Assembly (NCBI RefSeq): GCF_021646685.1
Contig: NZ_JAKJHW010000001.1
Location: 964,688-1,028,687 of the forward strand
Direction: 5' to 3'
DNA from: Pseudalkalibacillus salsuginis
Lineage (GTDB): Bacteria; Bacillota; Bacilli; Bacillales; Fictibacillaceae
DNA length: 64,000 bases
Shown here: piece by piece, positions 46,007 to 54,782 of the stretch
Layout of the letters: every line of letters starts with the position of its first letter
Position numbering within the stretch: position 1 is the stretch's first letter
Notes under the pieces: model-generated
The model's database searches: none
What the model was told of the DNA's origin: nothing
Seen by the model: only the letters and a program-made list of their open reading frames with translations
Position numbers and translations under genes: made by a program

Positions 46007-46375
46007 TTAAATATTAACTTCCTGACCAATCCCTGCTTTTTTGGCTTTTTTATATACGTAATTACCAATAGAGGCATCGAACAAGGCCATATTTACTGTT
46101 TTGAAAATAATAAGACTGTCATTTCTCGGTGCTTTTGTTTTCCCAGATAACAAATCGAATAAAAGTATAACCTGATGATCTTTAATCCAGCCTTTTTCCA
46201 TCGGGTCCATAATATCACCAGATTCTACCTTTCCTTGTTCCGAATCAATATAATAATAATCAGCTTGCTCAAACAAAGTTTGTGGCAATTCCCTCATATT
46301 ACTTTTGTAAGATCCTACCCTACAACTAACTTATTTTTATAGAGCTCCGTATCGTCCGGAAGTACTGGGGAGACG
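46007..46375 (-). pseudogene. C-terminal fragment of an ornithine-cyclodeaminase-family gene (copy 1)
   Basis: On the minus strand VSPVLPDDTELYKNKLVVG, a stop codon, then MRELPQTLFEQADYYYIDSE and NMALFDASIGNYVYKKAKKA form the last 115 residues or so of an OCD-type reductase, with a TAG and a frameshift before MRELP. At its 5' side it is fused to an unrelated transporter start (46376-46502). A near-identical copy is at 49803-50172. It is non-functional. Confidence 0.82.
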
Positions 46376-46502
46376 GACAAGGCTACTGCGATGATACCAA
46401 TGATGTACCCGTCAATAAAGGCCCTCCCCCGCCGGTGTAGAAGAACATTTGAAAATGAAAGTTACCTAAAGGCATTTCTTCTAATGTACGTACTCTTTTC
46501 AT
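46376..46502 (-). pseudogene. Start of an MFS metabolite transporter fused to the OCD fragment
   Basis: On the minus strand, behind GGAGGGG, an ATG opens MKRVRTLEEMPLGNFHFQMF and FIDGYIIGIIAVALS, the typical first helix region of metabolite:proton symporters (MFS). After about 43 codons it runs in frame into the OCD sequence (VSPVLPDD). The rest of the transporter is missing, so this is a recombination joint. Confidence 0.7.
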
Positions 46503-46760
46503 AATTCCCCTCCATATTTTGAATAATCAAAAAATACATCCCTCTTCATCTCATTTTTCTATTCATGTGAAGGTTTCCATGATTAAATAATTTTAAAAAA
46601 TCATAACTTTCTACCCTTAAGTCTGTACCGAATAAGTTGAATCCGCCAAATGGGTAACACACCCCGTAACATACCTATGAGAGTGCCCGTTTCTAACGCA
46701 TTTCAAAACTGGACTGTTCAATCTTCTAAAAAGATGACTTAAGATGTAAATGAGCATCTA
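46503..46760. other. Intergenic stretch, nothing recognised
   Basis: No gene or hairpin is supported. It is probably the former upstream region of the lost transporter. Confidence 0.4.
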
Positions 46761-47596
46761 CTAATGTAAATTTACTCCATGATGCTTCACATGTTCGAAA
46801 TCATCCATGGCGACTTTATCATAATGAACTAATTCTTTCGGATCTGTGTCCCAGAAAGAAATTTCAGAGTGGAATGCTCCTTCTTTTAGCCACTCTCCTT
46901 TTACATACGGGAAAGTTGACATTGTCGCGGTGATTACGATATCTGATTCTCGAATTGCTTCTTCTGCACTTGTCACATTGACAACGTTTACATTTAGCTC
47001 TAATTGCATTTCTTTTACGAATTGTTTAGTTTTCTCCTCATTTAAGTCGAATACTTTAATTTGTTCAATTGGATTTTTAAACACACCTGTTACAGCCATT
47101 AACTGTGTTCTACTTTGGACACCTGCTCCAATGATTCCTACTGTACGGGAATCTGGATTGGCTAAATATTTTATAGCGATACCAGTTGCCGCTCCAGTTC
47201 TCATAGCGCTTACAATTGTTCCATTCATAATTGCAAGGGGAAAACCATTATGTAGATCAGATAAAATAATGATGGCAGAAGCCCTCGGCTGTCCAATTTT
47301 TCTCGGATTTTCTGGCATACTCGGAATCCACTTCATTCCTGCTACATCAATTTCACCAACAAGATAAGAAGGCATCGTCATTATTCTTCCTCTTGTCTCT
47401 TCTGTTTCAGGTCCTCCCCAGCGAATAACCGGTTTTGACGGTTGGATTACTTCCTTGCGGCCGTGTAATTCGAAAGATTTTTGAATCGCTTCAAGTGTAC
47501 CATCCATATCTAGACCACCGGCTTCGATGCAGTCCTCTTGTAAAAGGTAAATAAACCAACCCTTTTACTTTGTTCTACTTTTTCTAAATTCTTCAC
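46761..47596 (-). pseudogene. Ornithine-cyclodeaminase-family gene broken at both ends (ocd copy A)
   Basis: A 248-codon frame from 47507 covers MDGTLEAIQKSFELHGRKEV to the NAD-binding core VGIIGAGVQSRTQLMAVTGV (about residue 125) and stops at KHHGVNLH, about 90 residues short of the family length. Upstream, codons for a GTG or ATG start near 47600 and IYLLQEDCIEAGGLDMDG are readable only with a frameshift at about 47555. The missing C-terminus resembles the fragments at 46007 and 49803. It would have reduced pyrroline-2-carboxylate or a similar imino acid. Function is probably lost. Confidence 0.75.
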
Positions 47597-47671
47597 TGGC
47601 CATAGTAGATTCCCCTTTTGTCGAATTTATCAAAAAATTTGATTAACTTTAATGTATATTAGCACCTAAAA

Positions 47672-47687
47672 GGTTTGATTGTAAACC
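47672..47687. promoter_or_regulatory. Palindrome upstream of ocd copy A
   Basis: GGTTTGATTGTAAACC is a dyad with 5-base arms; a similar GTTTGTTGTAAACC precedes the OCD fragment at 54621-54782. A shared operator of the reductase genes is possible. Confidence 0.4.
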
Positions 47688-47735
47688 ATTTTTTAATAAA
47701 AAGGTTTATCTGATCCTTTTGCGGGTGAATTAATC

Positions 47736-47785
47736 AAAAAAAGACATTACCTAATACTCCCATGAAATCAGCTCGGTAATGTCAT
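47736..47785 (-). terminator. Terminator downstream of the intron remnant
   Basis: On the minus strand GACATTACC / GGTAATGTC followed by TTTTTTT; the loop is long (23 bases). Confidence 0.65.
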
Positions 47786-47869
47786 ACTATTTTAAAATAG
47801 TAGGATCTTCTACTTGATTTGTTTATCTTTTAGTGTTTCAATTAAATTGCTTATTTTTTGTATTCTATG

Positions 47870-48298
47870 ACCCCCTCCAACTCCCTCTCATCCATCAGCC
47901 ATTTCGTTTACACTTATAGGTTTTTGCTTTACTTTCTCAAGAAAGTGACAGGGTGGGTATCCCCAGTTCCGTTAATTACTTTCCTAACATGTCGTTCCCC
48001 ATACCCCGAGAGATTCTTCGGTGCTGCTGTTCCAAGCTCTTCACACCTTCCATGGTCTTTGCCCATTACACCAAGGCTCGACTTCTCTTTGGCTACCGTA
48101 GGCAGGTTCTTTTGACGAGACGGTAGGATTCACTTTATGTTACAACCTGTTAGTTTGCTCGCACTCTTTGTTAGAGTTACTTTGTAACAGGGCTACAACC
48201 TTAGGATTTTTCCACTAGTTGCCTGTCAGCTACTGAGCGTCTTGGCACTTACTCAGGTTGGACTTCCACCAACTAGCAATTAACGGCATGCTGGGCAC
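47870..48298 (-). mobile_element. Group II intron, 5' fragment without reverse transcriptase
   Basis: Read on the minus strand the segment begins GTGCCCAGCATGCCGTTAAT and continues with GGTGGAAGTCCAACC, GAAAAATCCTAAGGTTGTAG, CCTACGGTAGCC, GAAGTCGAGCCTTGG and GGGGAACGACATGTTAGG, which is the domain I pattern of bacterial group II introns. After about 420 bases, where the intron-encoded protein should start, the similarity ends. No reverse transcriptase, domain V or 3' end is seen. It is a dead 5' piece, between two OCD genes. Confidence 0.8.
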
Positions 48299-48306
48299 GC
48301 ATACAA

Positions 48307-48346
48307 AAAAGAGCAAACTGTTATGAAATGAACAGTCTGCTCTTTT
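48307..48346. terminator. Bidirectional terminator
   Basis: AAAAGAGCAAACTGTT / AACAGTCTGCTCTTTT with an 8-base loop, at the downstream side of the intact OCD gene (minus strand). 48347-48612 holds no recognised feature. Confidence 0.8.
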
Positions 48347-48612
48347 CTTTCGTTGTAAGTATCTATAAGGAATTGGGGGAGTTTTCCTAATACTAATTTA
48401 CATAATAACACAATAATTACCAATTAAAAAATCCAGGTGAGCCGTTACCTCACCAACTAGCTAATGCGCCGCGGGTCCATCTGTAAGTATTTGACCTAAG
48501 GCAAAACTGATAAACACTTTTTTATGGACTCCAGATATTGGTGCAATTGTCTAGCTCTTACTCCCTGTCACGTTACAATGCTCCTTTCTGAATAAATACT
48601 TTTAAAAATGGT

Positions 48613-49593
48613 TTATTTCACATCTTTCACTAATTCTTTCACTAATTTATTGTAAACAGCAATAGAAAGTGCGATATCTAAGACACCGGATCCGACACTT
48701 TCATAGAGCGTGATTTCTTGCTCATTTTCTCTTTTTGGAATTTTTCCAGTTAGCACATCTCCCACCGTACCTGACACTTTGTCTTTGGTAATCTTTCCTT
48801 GTTCGAATGGAATCAAAATATCACCGGCGGCTTCCCATAAACCCTCAACGTGTTCCGTGATTACTTTATCCGATTTCAGTACTGTTTCTGTATCAATTTC
48901 CTGCATAAAAGAGGTAAAAGAACCAATCGCGTTAATATGTGTACCTGGTTTGACTGAACTTCCTTTAAAAACAGGAGTGAGTGAGGTAGTACAAGTACAG
49001 ATGATATCAGAGGATGACACGCACTCGTCAGCCGTTTTAGCCGCAATGATTTTATATGGCCGATTTTTGATCTTTTCAATTCTTTCAATAAAACTTTCTA
49101 CTCGTCCAGGATTAATATCATACACGTAAAGTTCCTCAATAGGTCGAATTTCTTGGATGGCCAATACTTGAGAGAACGCTTGGAGACCTGAGCCGATAAT
49201 TCCTAGTTTGTTGGCATCTTTTCTTGCCATTAAGTCAGTAGCGATTGCTGCACTGCCGCCTGTTTTGATGGCAGTCAGATAGTTCGCATCAATCAGTGCT
49301 TGAAGTTCGCCAGTTTCAGCTGAATATAAACTGATTTTAGAGATTGTACTAGGCAGACCTTTTTTCAAATTCCCATGGAAAACAGATGAGAATTTTGATC
49401 CGAAGAAAGGTTTGTTCGTACAATTAGCGACTAACCATTGTCCTACATTTTTTTCGCCGCGAATAGGCATAAAAATACGGTTTCCTGCATAAATTTTCCC
49501 TTCAACACAATCTTCATAAGCTTCCTTGATAACAGGAAGAACCAGTTCCATATCAAGTATATTTTGTACTTGTTCTTCTGAAATTTGTCGCAT
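48613..49593 (-). CDS. Ornithine cyclodeaminase / mu-crystallin family reductase, intact
   Basis: A 326-residue NAD(P)-dependent protein with the complete OCD/mu-crystallin fold. The nucleotide-binding motif is LGIIGSGLQAFSQVLAIQEI (about 130-149), preceded by IKTGGSAAIATDLMAR. C-terminal residues VGSGVLDIALSIAVYNK are conserved. In hydroxyproline clusters such enzymes reduce pyrroline-2-carboxylate to L-proline; true ornithine cyclodeaminases lie in other contexts. It belongs to a different subgroup from the broken copies. It is the only complete reductase of this kind here and would complement the racemase-family enzyme. Confidence 0.85.
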   Translation of the reverse strand: MRQISEEQVQNILDMELVLPVIKEAYEDCVEGKIYAGNRIFMPIRGEKNVGQWLVANCTNKPFFGSKFSSVFHGNLKKGLPSTISKISLYSAETGELQALIDANYLTAIKTGGSAAIATDLMARKDANKLGIIGSGLQAFSQVLAIQEIRPIEELYVYDINPGRVESFIERIEKIKNRPYKIIAAKTADECVSSSDIICTCTTSLTPVFKGSSVKPGTHINAIGSFTSFMQEIDTETVLKSDKVITEHVEGLWEAAGDILIPFEQGKITKDKVSGTVGDVLTGKIPKRENEQEITLYESVGSGVLDIALSIAVYNKLVKELVKDVK

Positions 49594-49786
49594 AATATCC
49601 CCCTTAGATTTAAATAGTGCCTAATATTATATAAATTTTACAGGTTTAGTAAAATTTTACCTTTTTAATAATTTGCGTAACTATGATGGATTTTGGTGAA
49701 GTTTTTGTACAAGAACCAATTACTACTAAAATTTCCGGAAAACTTTTCCCAATATTATATATTCAGTCTAATTTTCAAAACCCCCT

Positions 49787-50172
49787 TATGCCCAAATATC
49801 TCCTATACTGAATCCTTTAGGAAAAATATAATAAGACTGTCATTTCTCGGTGCTTTTGTTTTCCCAGATAACAAATCGGATAAAAGTAAAACCTGAGGAT
49901 CTTTAACCCAGCCTTTTTCCATCGGGTCTATAATATCACCAGATTCTACCTTTCCTTGTTCCGAATCAATATAATAATAATCAGCTTGCTCAAACAAAGT
50001 TTGTGGCAATTCCCTCATATTACTTTTGTAAGATCCTACCCTACAACTAACTTATTTTTATAAAGATCCGTATCATCTGGAATAACGGGGGAGACTGATG
50101 TTGTTGCCGTAATAATTATTTCTGAATTTCGAACTAACTCCCTTGATAAGGAATTCTCGATGTCTTTTCCTG
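49787..50172 (-). pseudogene. C-terminal OCD fragment joined to a racemase-family tail (copy 2)
   Basis: On the minus strand EIIITATTSVSPVIPDDTDL then, after a TAG and frameshift, MRELPQTLFEQADYYYIDSE match the copy at 46007-46375 almost base for base. The frame ends abruptly at SLIIF, where the sequence jumps to the last codons of a proline-racemase-family gene (GFSIGDIWA), identical in part to the end of the gene at 44919. So two gene ends were fused by a deletion. Confidence 0.8.
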
Positions 50173-50357
50173 AAAGTAATAACAAAAAAACGCCTCCTTT
50201 TTATAAACCATCATTAATTAATCCAAACAGTTTTTGAAATAATAACTTCGCTTGATACAGCAGAGTTTACACAATCCTTTAAGCTACCAAAAATTACACC
50301 TTTATTTATAAGAGCTTTGTCTACAAGCTGTAGTAATGCTTATTTATAAAAATTACA

Positions 50358-51659
50358 CTATTTACCTAAAAGTAACTTTGGAAGAAACAATGCTACTTCA
50401 GGGACAAATGTAGTAATTAATAATGTTGGAACCCATGCAAATAAAATCATTACCATTGTTGGACCTAATAATTCTTTTATTGGTGCTTTACTCATCCTAC
50501 CACCAAGATATAATAAAGGAGCTGTTGGCGGTGTAAGAAGTCCCACACCTAGGTTTACACCAATAATTGCAGCAAAATGAATCGGATCAACACCTAGATT
50601 TACAACTATAGGGAGTAGTAGTGGTGTAGAAAGTAATACAGCACTAACATCATCCATCAACATTCCAATAAAAATTAAAAATAGATTAATCAATAGCATT
50701 AGTAGTAATTGATTTTCTGTAATTTTAAATAGTAGTTCCATTAACGTATCCGGTACATTTTCCATGATAATAATACGACTAAGAATCATAATGGCAAATA
50801 ACATAACCATGAGAACACCTGTTGTAGTTGCCGCCTCAGCTAATGCTTCAAAAAGTCCTTTACTTTTTAATTCTTTGTAAATCCAAAATCCTACCGGAAT
50901 TGCATAAATTACCGCTATTGCCGCAGCTTCTGTTGGCGTCATTATTCCTCCATAAATACTACCTAATACGATAAATGGCATTAATAAACCAGGCATAGCT
51001 GCAACAGTTCTCTTTTGGAATCGCTTTCCTCTCGTTAATAATATTTCACTAGGGTTTTCAACACTTTCAATATTTCTCTTTTTCATATAAATAATATTAA
51101 TTATACTTAAAAAAGTCATTAAAATAATACCTGGCCCTACTGTTGCAAGGAAACTAGCTAATACAGATTGATTTCCAATCCAAGCATATAAAATCATAAG
51201 AGCACTTGGAGGAATAAGTAAACCGAGTACGGAAGCACTAGAGATTAATGATGTTGCAAAGCCCCTTGAGTAACCACTTTCCTCTAACCGAGGTAACATT
51301 ATTTTTCCAATACTAGTAAGTGCGGCCGCCGCACTACCAGACATTGCCCCAAAAATTCCACAAGCTAATATTGTAACAATTCCCATTCCACCTTTAATTT
51401 TTCCTACAAAAAATTCTGTAAAGTCAACAATTCTCTTTCCAATACCACCTATACTCATTATAGAACCAGCCATAATAAAAAGTGGTATTGCCAATAAAAC
51501 CGTATTATTTAGTTTACTAAATCCATAAGGGATTAAAAAGCTAGGATCATAACCTAATGCAAATACTAAATATATGACTGTTGCTAAAAAAACAAATGGT
51601 ATTGGTATTCCAATGATTAAAGTAAATATTAAAATTAATAAAGCAATTAACATTTCCAT
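50358..51659 (-). CDS. TRAP transporter large membrane subunit (DctM)
   Basis: A 433-residue protein with 11-12 helices and the DctM signatures (AIPLFIMAGSIMSIGGIGKR; GAMSGSAAAALTSIGKIMLP; MDDVSAVLLSTPLLLPIV). TRAP systems use a sodium gradient and a periplasmic-type binding protein to import organic acids. It follows the small subunit DctQ by 32 bases. The cluster of hydroxyproline genes suggests hydroxyproline or proline-type cargo, but dicarboxylate-like substrates cannot be excluded. Confidence 0.93.
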   Translation of the reverse strand: MEMLIALLILIFTLIIGIPIPFVFLATVIYLVFALGYDPSFLIPYGFSKLNNTVLLAIPLFIMAGSIMSIGGIGKRIVDFTEFFVGKIKGGMGIVTILACGIFGAMSGSAAAALTSIGKIMLPRLEESGYSRGFATSLISSASVLGLLIPPSALMILYAWIGNQSVLASFLATVGPGIILMTFLSIINIIYMKKRNIESVENPSEILLTRGKRFQKRTVAAMPGLLMPFIVLGSIYGGIMTPTEAAAIAVIYAIPVGFWIYKELKSKGLFEALAEAATTTGVLMVMLFAIMILSRIIIMENVPDTLMELLFKITENQLLLMLLINLFLIFIGMLMDDVSAVLLSTPLLLPIVVNLGVDPIHFAAIIGVNLGVGLLTPPTAPLLYLGGRMSKAPIKELLGPTMVMILFAWVPTLLITTFVPEVALFLPKLLLGK

Positions 51660-51691
51660 TACATCCCACCCTTATATTTTGTATTAAAATT

Positions 51692-52189
51692 TTAGTTCCC
51701 AAGATGTGCTTTCAGAGAACTTTCTACTTTACTTTCTACTTTATCTTTTTTCATTTTATGTTTAACTAAACTAATTTGATGAAAAAAATGAATCAATGAA
51801 TAAAAAGACATTAATATAAATCCAATAAATACTGTTCCATGAGGTATATATAAAGGTATTTGATAGCCGGATGTTGTACCACCATTGTTAAAACTCCAAA
51901 TTAAGTACTGTGCAGTCCAAAATGTTATAATTAAACAAACAATAAGTGTTACAGCTGAGGTTATCAATCTATTCCATGCTTTTATTTTTTCACTTTTAAT
52001 ATAGGATTCTAAAATATCAGCAGTGATGTGACTTCCCTCGTAACTACCTTGGGCAGCACCTATGAAATACAACAAAAATATGGGGATAAGGAGTAGTTCT
52101 TCAATTCCAAATAAATCGATTTTCAAAACATAACGAAAAGTTACAGATAGAAATAAGCCGATCAGAATAAGGATGCTGGATATGACCAT
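51692..52189 (-). CDS. TRAP transporter small membrane subunit (DctQ)
   Basis: A 165-residue protein with four helices and the DctQ pattern (FGIEELLLIPIFLLYFIGAA, then SYEGSHITADIL). AGAAGGGG precedes the ATG. It lies between the binding-protein gene and DctM, as usual, and has a basic C-terminal tail (KHKMKKDKVESK). Confidence 0.9.
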   Translation of the reverse strand: MVISSILILIGLFLSVTFRYVLKIDLFGIEELLLIPIFLLYFIGAAQGSYEGSHITADILESYIKSEKIKAWNRLITSAVTLIVCLIITFWTAQYLIWSFNNGGTTSGYQIPLYIPHGTVFIGFILMSFYSLIHFFHQISLVKHKMKKDKVESKVESSLKAHLGN

Positions 52190-52282
52190 AATCCCCTTCT
52201 GTATTTTGATTAATATACCCAGGTAAATCCTCTCCTTCCTATAAATGCAAAATTAAACTTTTTAAAGCATAAGATTATTGTA

Positions 52283-52332
52283 TTGGAAATGGCATTTATA
52301 CTTTAAAACACATAGGTAACATGCCATTTCCA
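52283..52332 (-). terminator. Hairpin between TRAP binding protein and membrane subunits
   Basis: TGGAAATGGCAT / ATGCCATTTCCA, perfect 12-bp arms, in the gap between the genes. Such structures typically keep the binding-protein mRNA more abundant. Confidence 0.7.
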
Positions 52333-52346
52333 CTAGAAAGTAAATG

Positions 52347-53372
52347 TTATTGTTTCATTAATTCATCAATAATATCATCACCTAAATGATCTTTAAGCTC
52401 TGGCCAAGTATTCTTTCGAACATGCTCAGCTAATTTTTGAATTTCTTCTTCATTTAATTGAACAACCTTTATTCCCTCTTCCTCCAATTTTTCTCTGTAT
52501 TCCTTATCATAGTTTTCAACAGTTTCAATACTCTTAGCCATCATTTCTTCGGATAAGTCCTCTATTATTTTACGATCCTCTTTATTAATTTTTTCAAAGA
52601 GATTTTTATTTATAATAAAAGCGTCCGCATTAAAGAAATCATTCGTTGAGTAAAAATATTTTATTACATCACGAAAGCCCAGATAATTTAAGGAAGCTTC
52701 TCCACCAGACCATCCATCTGCTGAACCTGTTTGTAAAGAAGTATATAAATCTGCATATGGAATTGTCACAGTTCTAAAACCAATATCCTCCATTGGTTTT
52801 TTGAATACATCATCTGGTGGTACCCGTATTAACAAACCTTTATCTTCTCCCAAGTCTAATAAATTTGTCATTTCCTTAGCAGTACCAATTCCTCCGAAAC
52901 CATTTGCATAAAACCCTAGTAATTGAACACCCTGCTCATTATTTATCTCTTGTAACTTATTAAAAACATAAGAGTCAGTACCAATTGTTTTTTCTATATC
53001 TTTATAATCTTCTATTAAATATGGAACAAAATTTAATCTTAAACGATCATCTAATTCACCCGGAAGCGAGATTAAAGCCATGTCAATGGTTCCCTGACCT
53101 ACTTCTTGATACACTGTCGTGTAATCTCCCAACTGGTTTGCTGGATAAACCTTTACATTAATTCGTCCATCAGTTTTTTCTTTTACCTGTTCTGCGAATT
53201 TATACAATGATTGAGTACTTGGATGATCATCTGGTGATTGTCCTGAGATTCTTATATCAATGGTATCTCCAGCTTTTCCTTTTCCATCTGACACGCTTTC
53301 ACTTGAACTACAGGCTGAAACTACAAGTGATGCAAGTAATATAGCAAATAAACTAAAAATCTTTTTCTTCAA
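52347..53372 (-). CDS. TRAP transporter substrate-binding lipoprotein (DctP family)
   Basis: A 341-residue lipoprotein. The signal peptide (LFAILLASLVVSACSSSES) ends in the lipobox VSAC. The DctP domain has IRISGQSPDDHPSTQSLYKF, then VYPANQLGDYTTVYQEVGQG. It starts at TTG behind AAGGAGG. It should present the imported acid to DctQM. The arginine that binds the substrate carboxylate is probably in GLLIRVPPDDVFKK (about 172). Substrate is inferred from neighbours as hydroxyproline-like. Confidence 0.92.
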   Translation of the reverse strand: MKKKIFSLFAILLASLVVSACSSSESVSDGKGKAGDTIDIRISGQSPDDHPSTQSLYKFAEQVKEKTDGRINVKVYPANQLGDYTTVYQEVGQGTIDMALISLPGELDDRLRLNFVPYLIEDYKDIEKTIGTDSYVFNKLQEINNEQGVQLLGFYANGFGGIGTAKEMTNLLDLGEDKGLLIRVPPDDVFKKPMEDIGFRTVTIPYADLYTSLQTGSADGWSGGEASLNYLGFRDVIKYFYSTNDFFNADAFIINKNLFEKINKEDRKIIEDLSEEMMAKSIETVENYDKEYREKLEEEGIKVVQLNEEEIQKLAEHVRKNTWPELKDHLGDDIIDELMKQ

Positions 53373-53574
53373 AATTATTCCTCCTTTATAAATTCGAATA
53401 AATGTATCATTTAGTATAAAAAAGTTAAATTATATTTCTTGCCTCACCACCTCCTGTTAATAGAACAATATTAATAGAATGAACAGTCTGAATTTAATTC
53501 TTATAGTCTATTCTTTTGGTGATGTTTTAACCTTATGAGTGTGGGTTAACAAGTAATAATGGAGTGTATATATT

Positions 53575-53765
53575 TTACTTTAATAAAAAACCGTGTTTTA
53601 TTGGATCATCCAGATGTAGTATAAATTCGTGACTTCTTGTAACGAAAGCGTTTCCATTAATTTTAGAAAAAATAGTCGGAAAATTCCCAACTGTTGTTTT
53701 ATCAACGACTCGTCCCTAAAATTTAGTATCTATACTTCCCACTGGCCATTTGTGTCGGTTTAACG
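53575..53765 (-). pseudogene. C-terminal fragment of a second proline-racemase-family gene
   Basis: On the minus strand GRVVDKTTVGNFPTIFSKIN, then GNAFVTRSHEFILHLDDPIK and HGFLLK, a stop: the C-terminal tail of a hydroxyproline epimerase-type protein (compare GEAWITGFNTYVLDPTDPF in the intact gene at 44919). One in-frame TAG is present. Its 5' end is fused to P5C dehydrogenase sequence. The cre-like string in it is coding. Confidence 0.7.
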
Positions 53766-54150
53766 GTATCAGCTGTAACGGCGACGGAAATATTTGTTTC
53801 TTGGAAAGTAGTCCCTGCCGAGAACTTTATGTTTATGACAGTGTTGGCAATCTAAGAGTAAATACCGGTACAGCAATAGCATATGCAACCTCTTGGAAGC
53901 GACAATCGATTTTGCTGCTACCTCTAAATCAGCTGTTTCATCCACCACAATCCCGTCTTTTCCGCCTACTTCTGTATTGACCCGTTTGATCCACTTTTGG
54001 CCTTTAGTCGTTTTTCCTGTAAGCTCATTAATATGAAGGCCCACATCTTTAGATCCTGTGAAACTAATGAAGCGTCCGGTAATAAAATCTCCCATGACGG
54101 ATGAATCTCTGAAACGTATCGAGTTTAAGAGTATCAAGTGTTTTAGTCAT
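53766..54150 (-). pseudogene. 1-pyrroline-5-carboxylate dehydrogenase remnant
   Basis: Begins at an ATG (54150) behind AGGAGG, then jumps within 20 codons into the middle of an aldehyde dehydrogenase: [20 protein letters not shown] and [20 protein letters not shown] followed by [14 protein letters not shown]. This is the NAD-binding to catalytic region of P5C dehydrogenase (RocA/PutC). The catalytic cysteine region after this is frameshifted. It is therefore an internally deleted gene. Confidence 0.8.
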
Positions 54151-54174
54151 TTTGTTTCCTCCTAGAATATGTTT

Positions 54175-54614
54175 CTATTTAAATGTATTCTTTAAGACAA
54201 ATGCAACATTTTCAGGTCGTTCTGCAAGTCTCCGCATAAAGTAGCCAAACCAGTCAGTTCCGTAAGGTACGTAAACTCGAACTTTATATCCCTGTACAGC
54301 TAATTGCTTTTGTAGAATCAGAACGAATCCCGTATAACATTTGAAACTCAAATTGATTTTTGGGGATGTAATGTTTTTGTGTAAATTGAATGATTTTATC
54401 GACTATCTTGTCATCATGGGTCGCGATACCTGCATAATTTCCATTCAACAGGTGTGTTTTGATGATTTTTTCATAATTCTTGTCAACATCCGCTTTTTTA
54501 GGGAAAGCAACTTCGGAAAACTCTTTATAGGCACCTTTTACCAAACGTAAATTTGCCTTATATTTATTTAAATCATCGACATCTTCTTTTGTTCGGTAGA
54601 GATATGCTTGTAAT
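54175..54614 (-). pseudogene. Proline dehydrogenase remnant
   Basis: On the minus strand TVLQAYLYRTKEDVDDLNKY, LRLVKGAYKEFSEVAFPKKA, FEFQMLYGIRSDSTKA, then after a frameshift GYKVRVYVPYGTDWFGYFMR and RLAERPENVAFVLKNTFK. This is the C-terminal half of a monofunctional proline dehydrogenase (flavin-dependent, first step of proline breakdown). The N-terminal half is replaced by an OCD fragment. Non-functional. Confidence 0.85.
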
Positions 54615-54782
54615 ACCGTTCCAATATTACTTCTTTACGACCGTGTAATTCAAAAGACTTTTGAATCGCTTCCAGTGTCCCATCCATATTTAGACCGCCA
54701 GCTTTAATGCAGTCTTCCTGGGAAAGATAAATACAACCTTTTTACTTTTCTCTAATTTATTGAGCTCTTTAACTGTACTCAT
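54615..54782 (-). pseudogene. N-terminal fragment of an OCD-family gene fused to proline dehydrogenase
   Basis: From an ATG at 54782 the frame reads STVKELNKLEKSKK, then with a frameshift LSQEDCIKAGGLNMDGTLEA and IQKSFELHGRKEV. It matches the beginning of ocd copy A (47465-47600). A sharp joint leads into proline dehydrogenase. Upstream lies a palindrome (GTTTGTTGTAAACC) shared with copy A. Confidence 0.75.

Noticed and set aside
46007..46297. A separate 96-residue protein starting MRELPQTLFEQ
   Set aside because: It is the tail of an OCD-family gene after a stop and frameshift, shared with the copy at 49803; the ATG is an internal Met codon without ribosome-binding site.
47858..48115. A plus-strand 85-residue protein
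   Set aside because: The frame runs antisense through the group II intron domain I; the RNA structure explains the sequence.
53641..53658. Strong CcpA (cre)-like site CGAAAGCGTTTCCA before the TRAP operon
   Set aside because: The string lies inside the coding remnant of a racemase-family gene (codons for GNAFV on the minus strand), which explains it without regulation.
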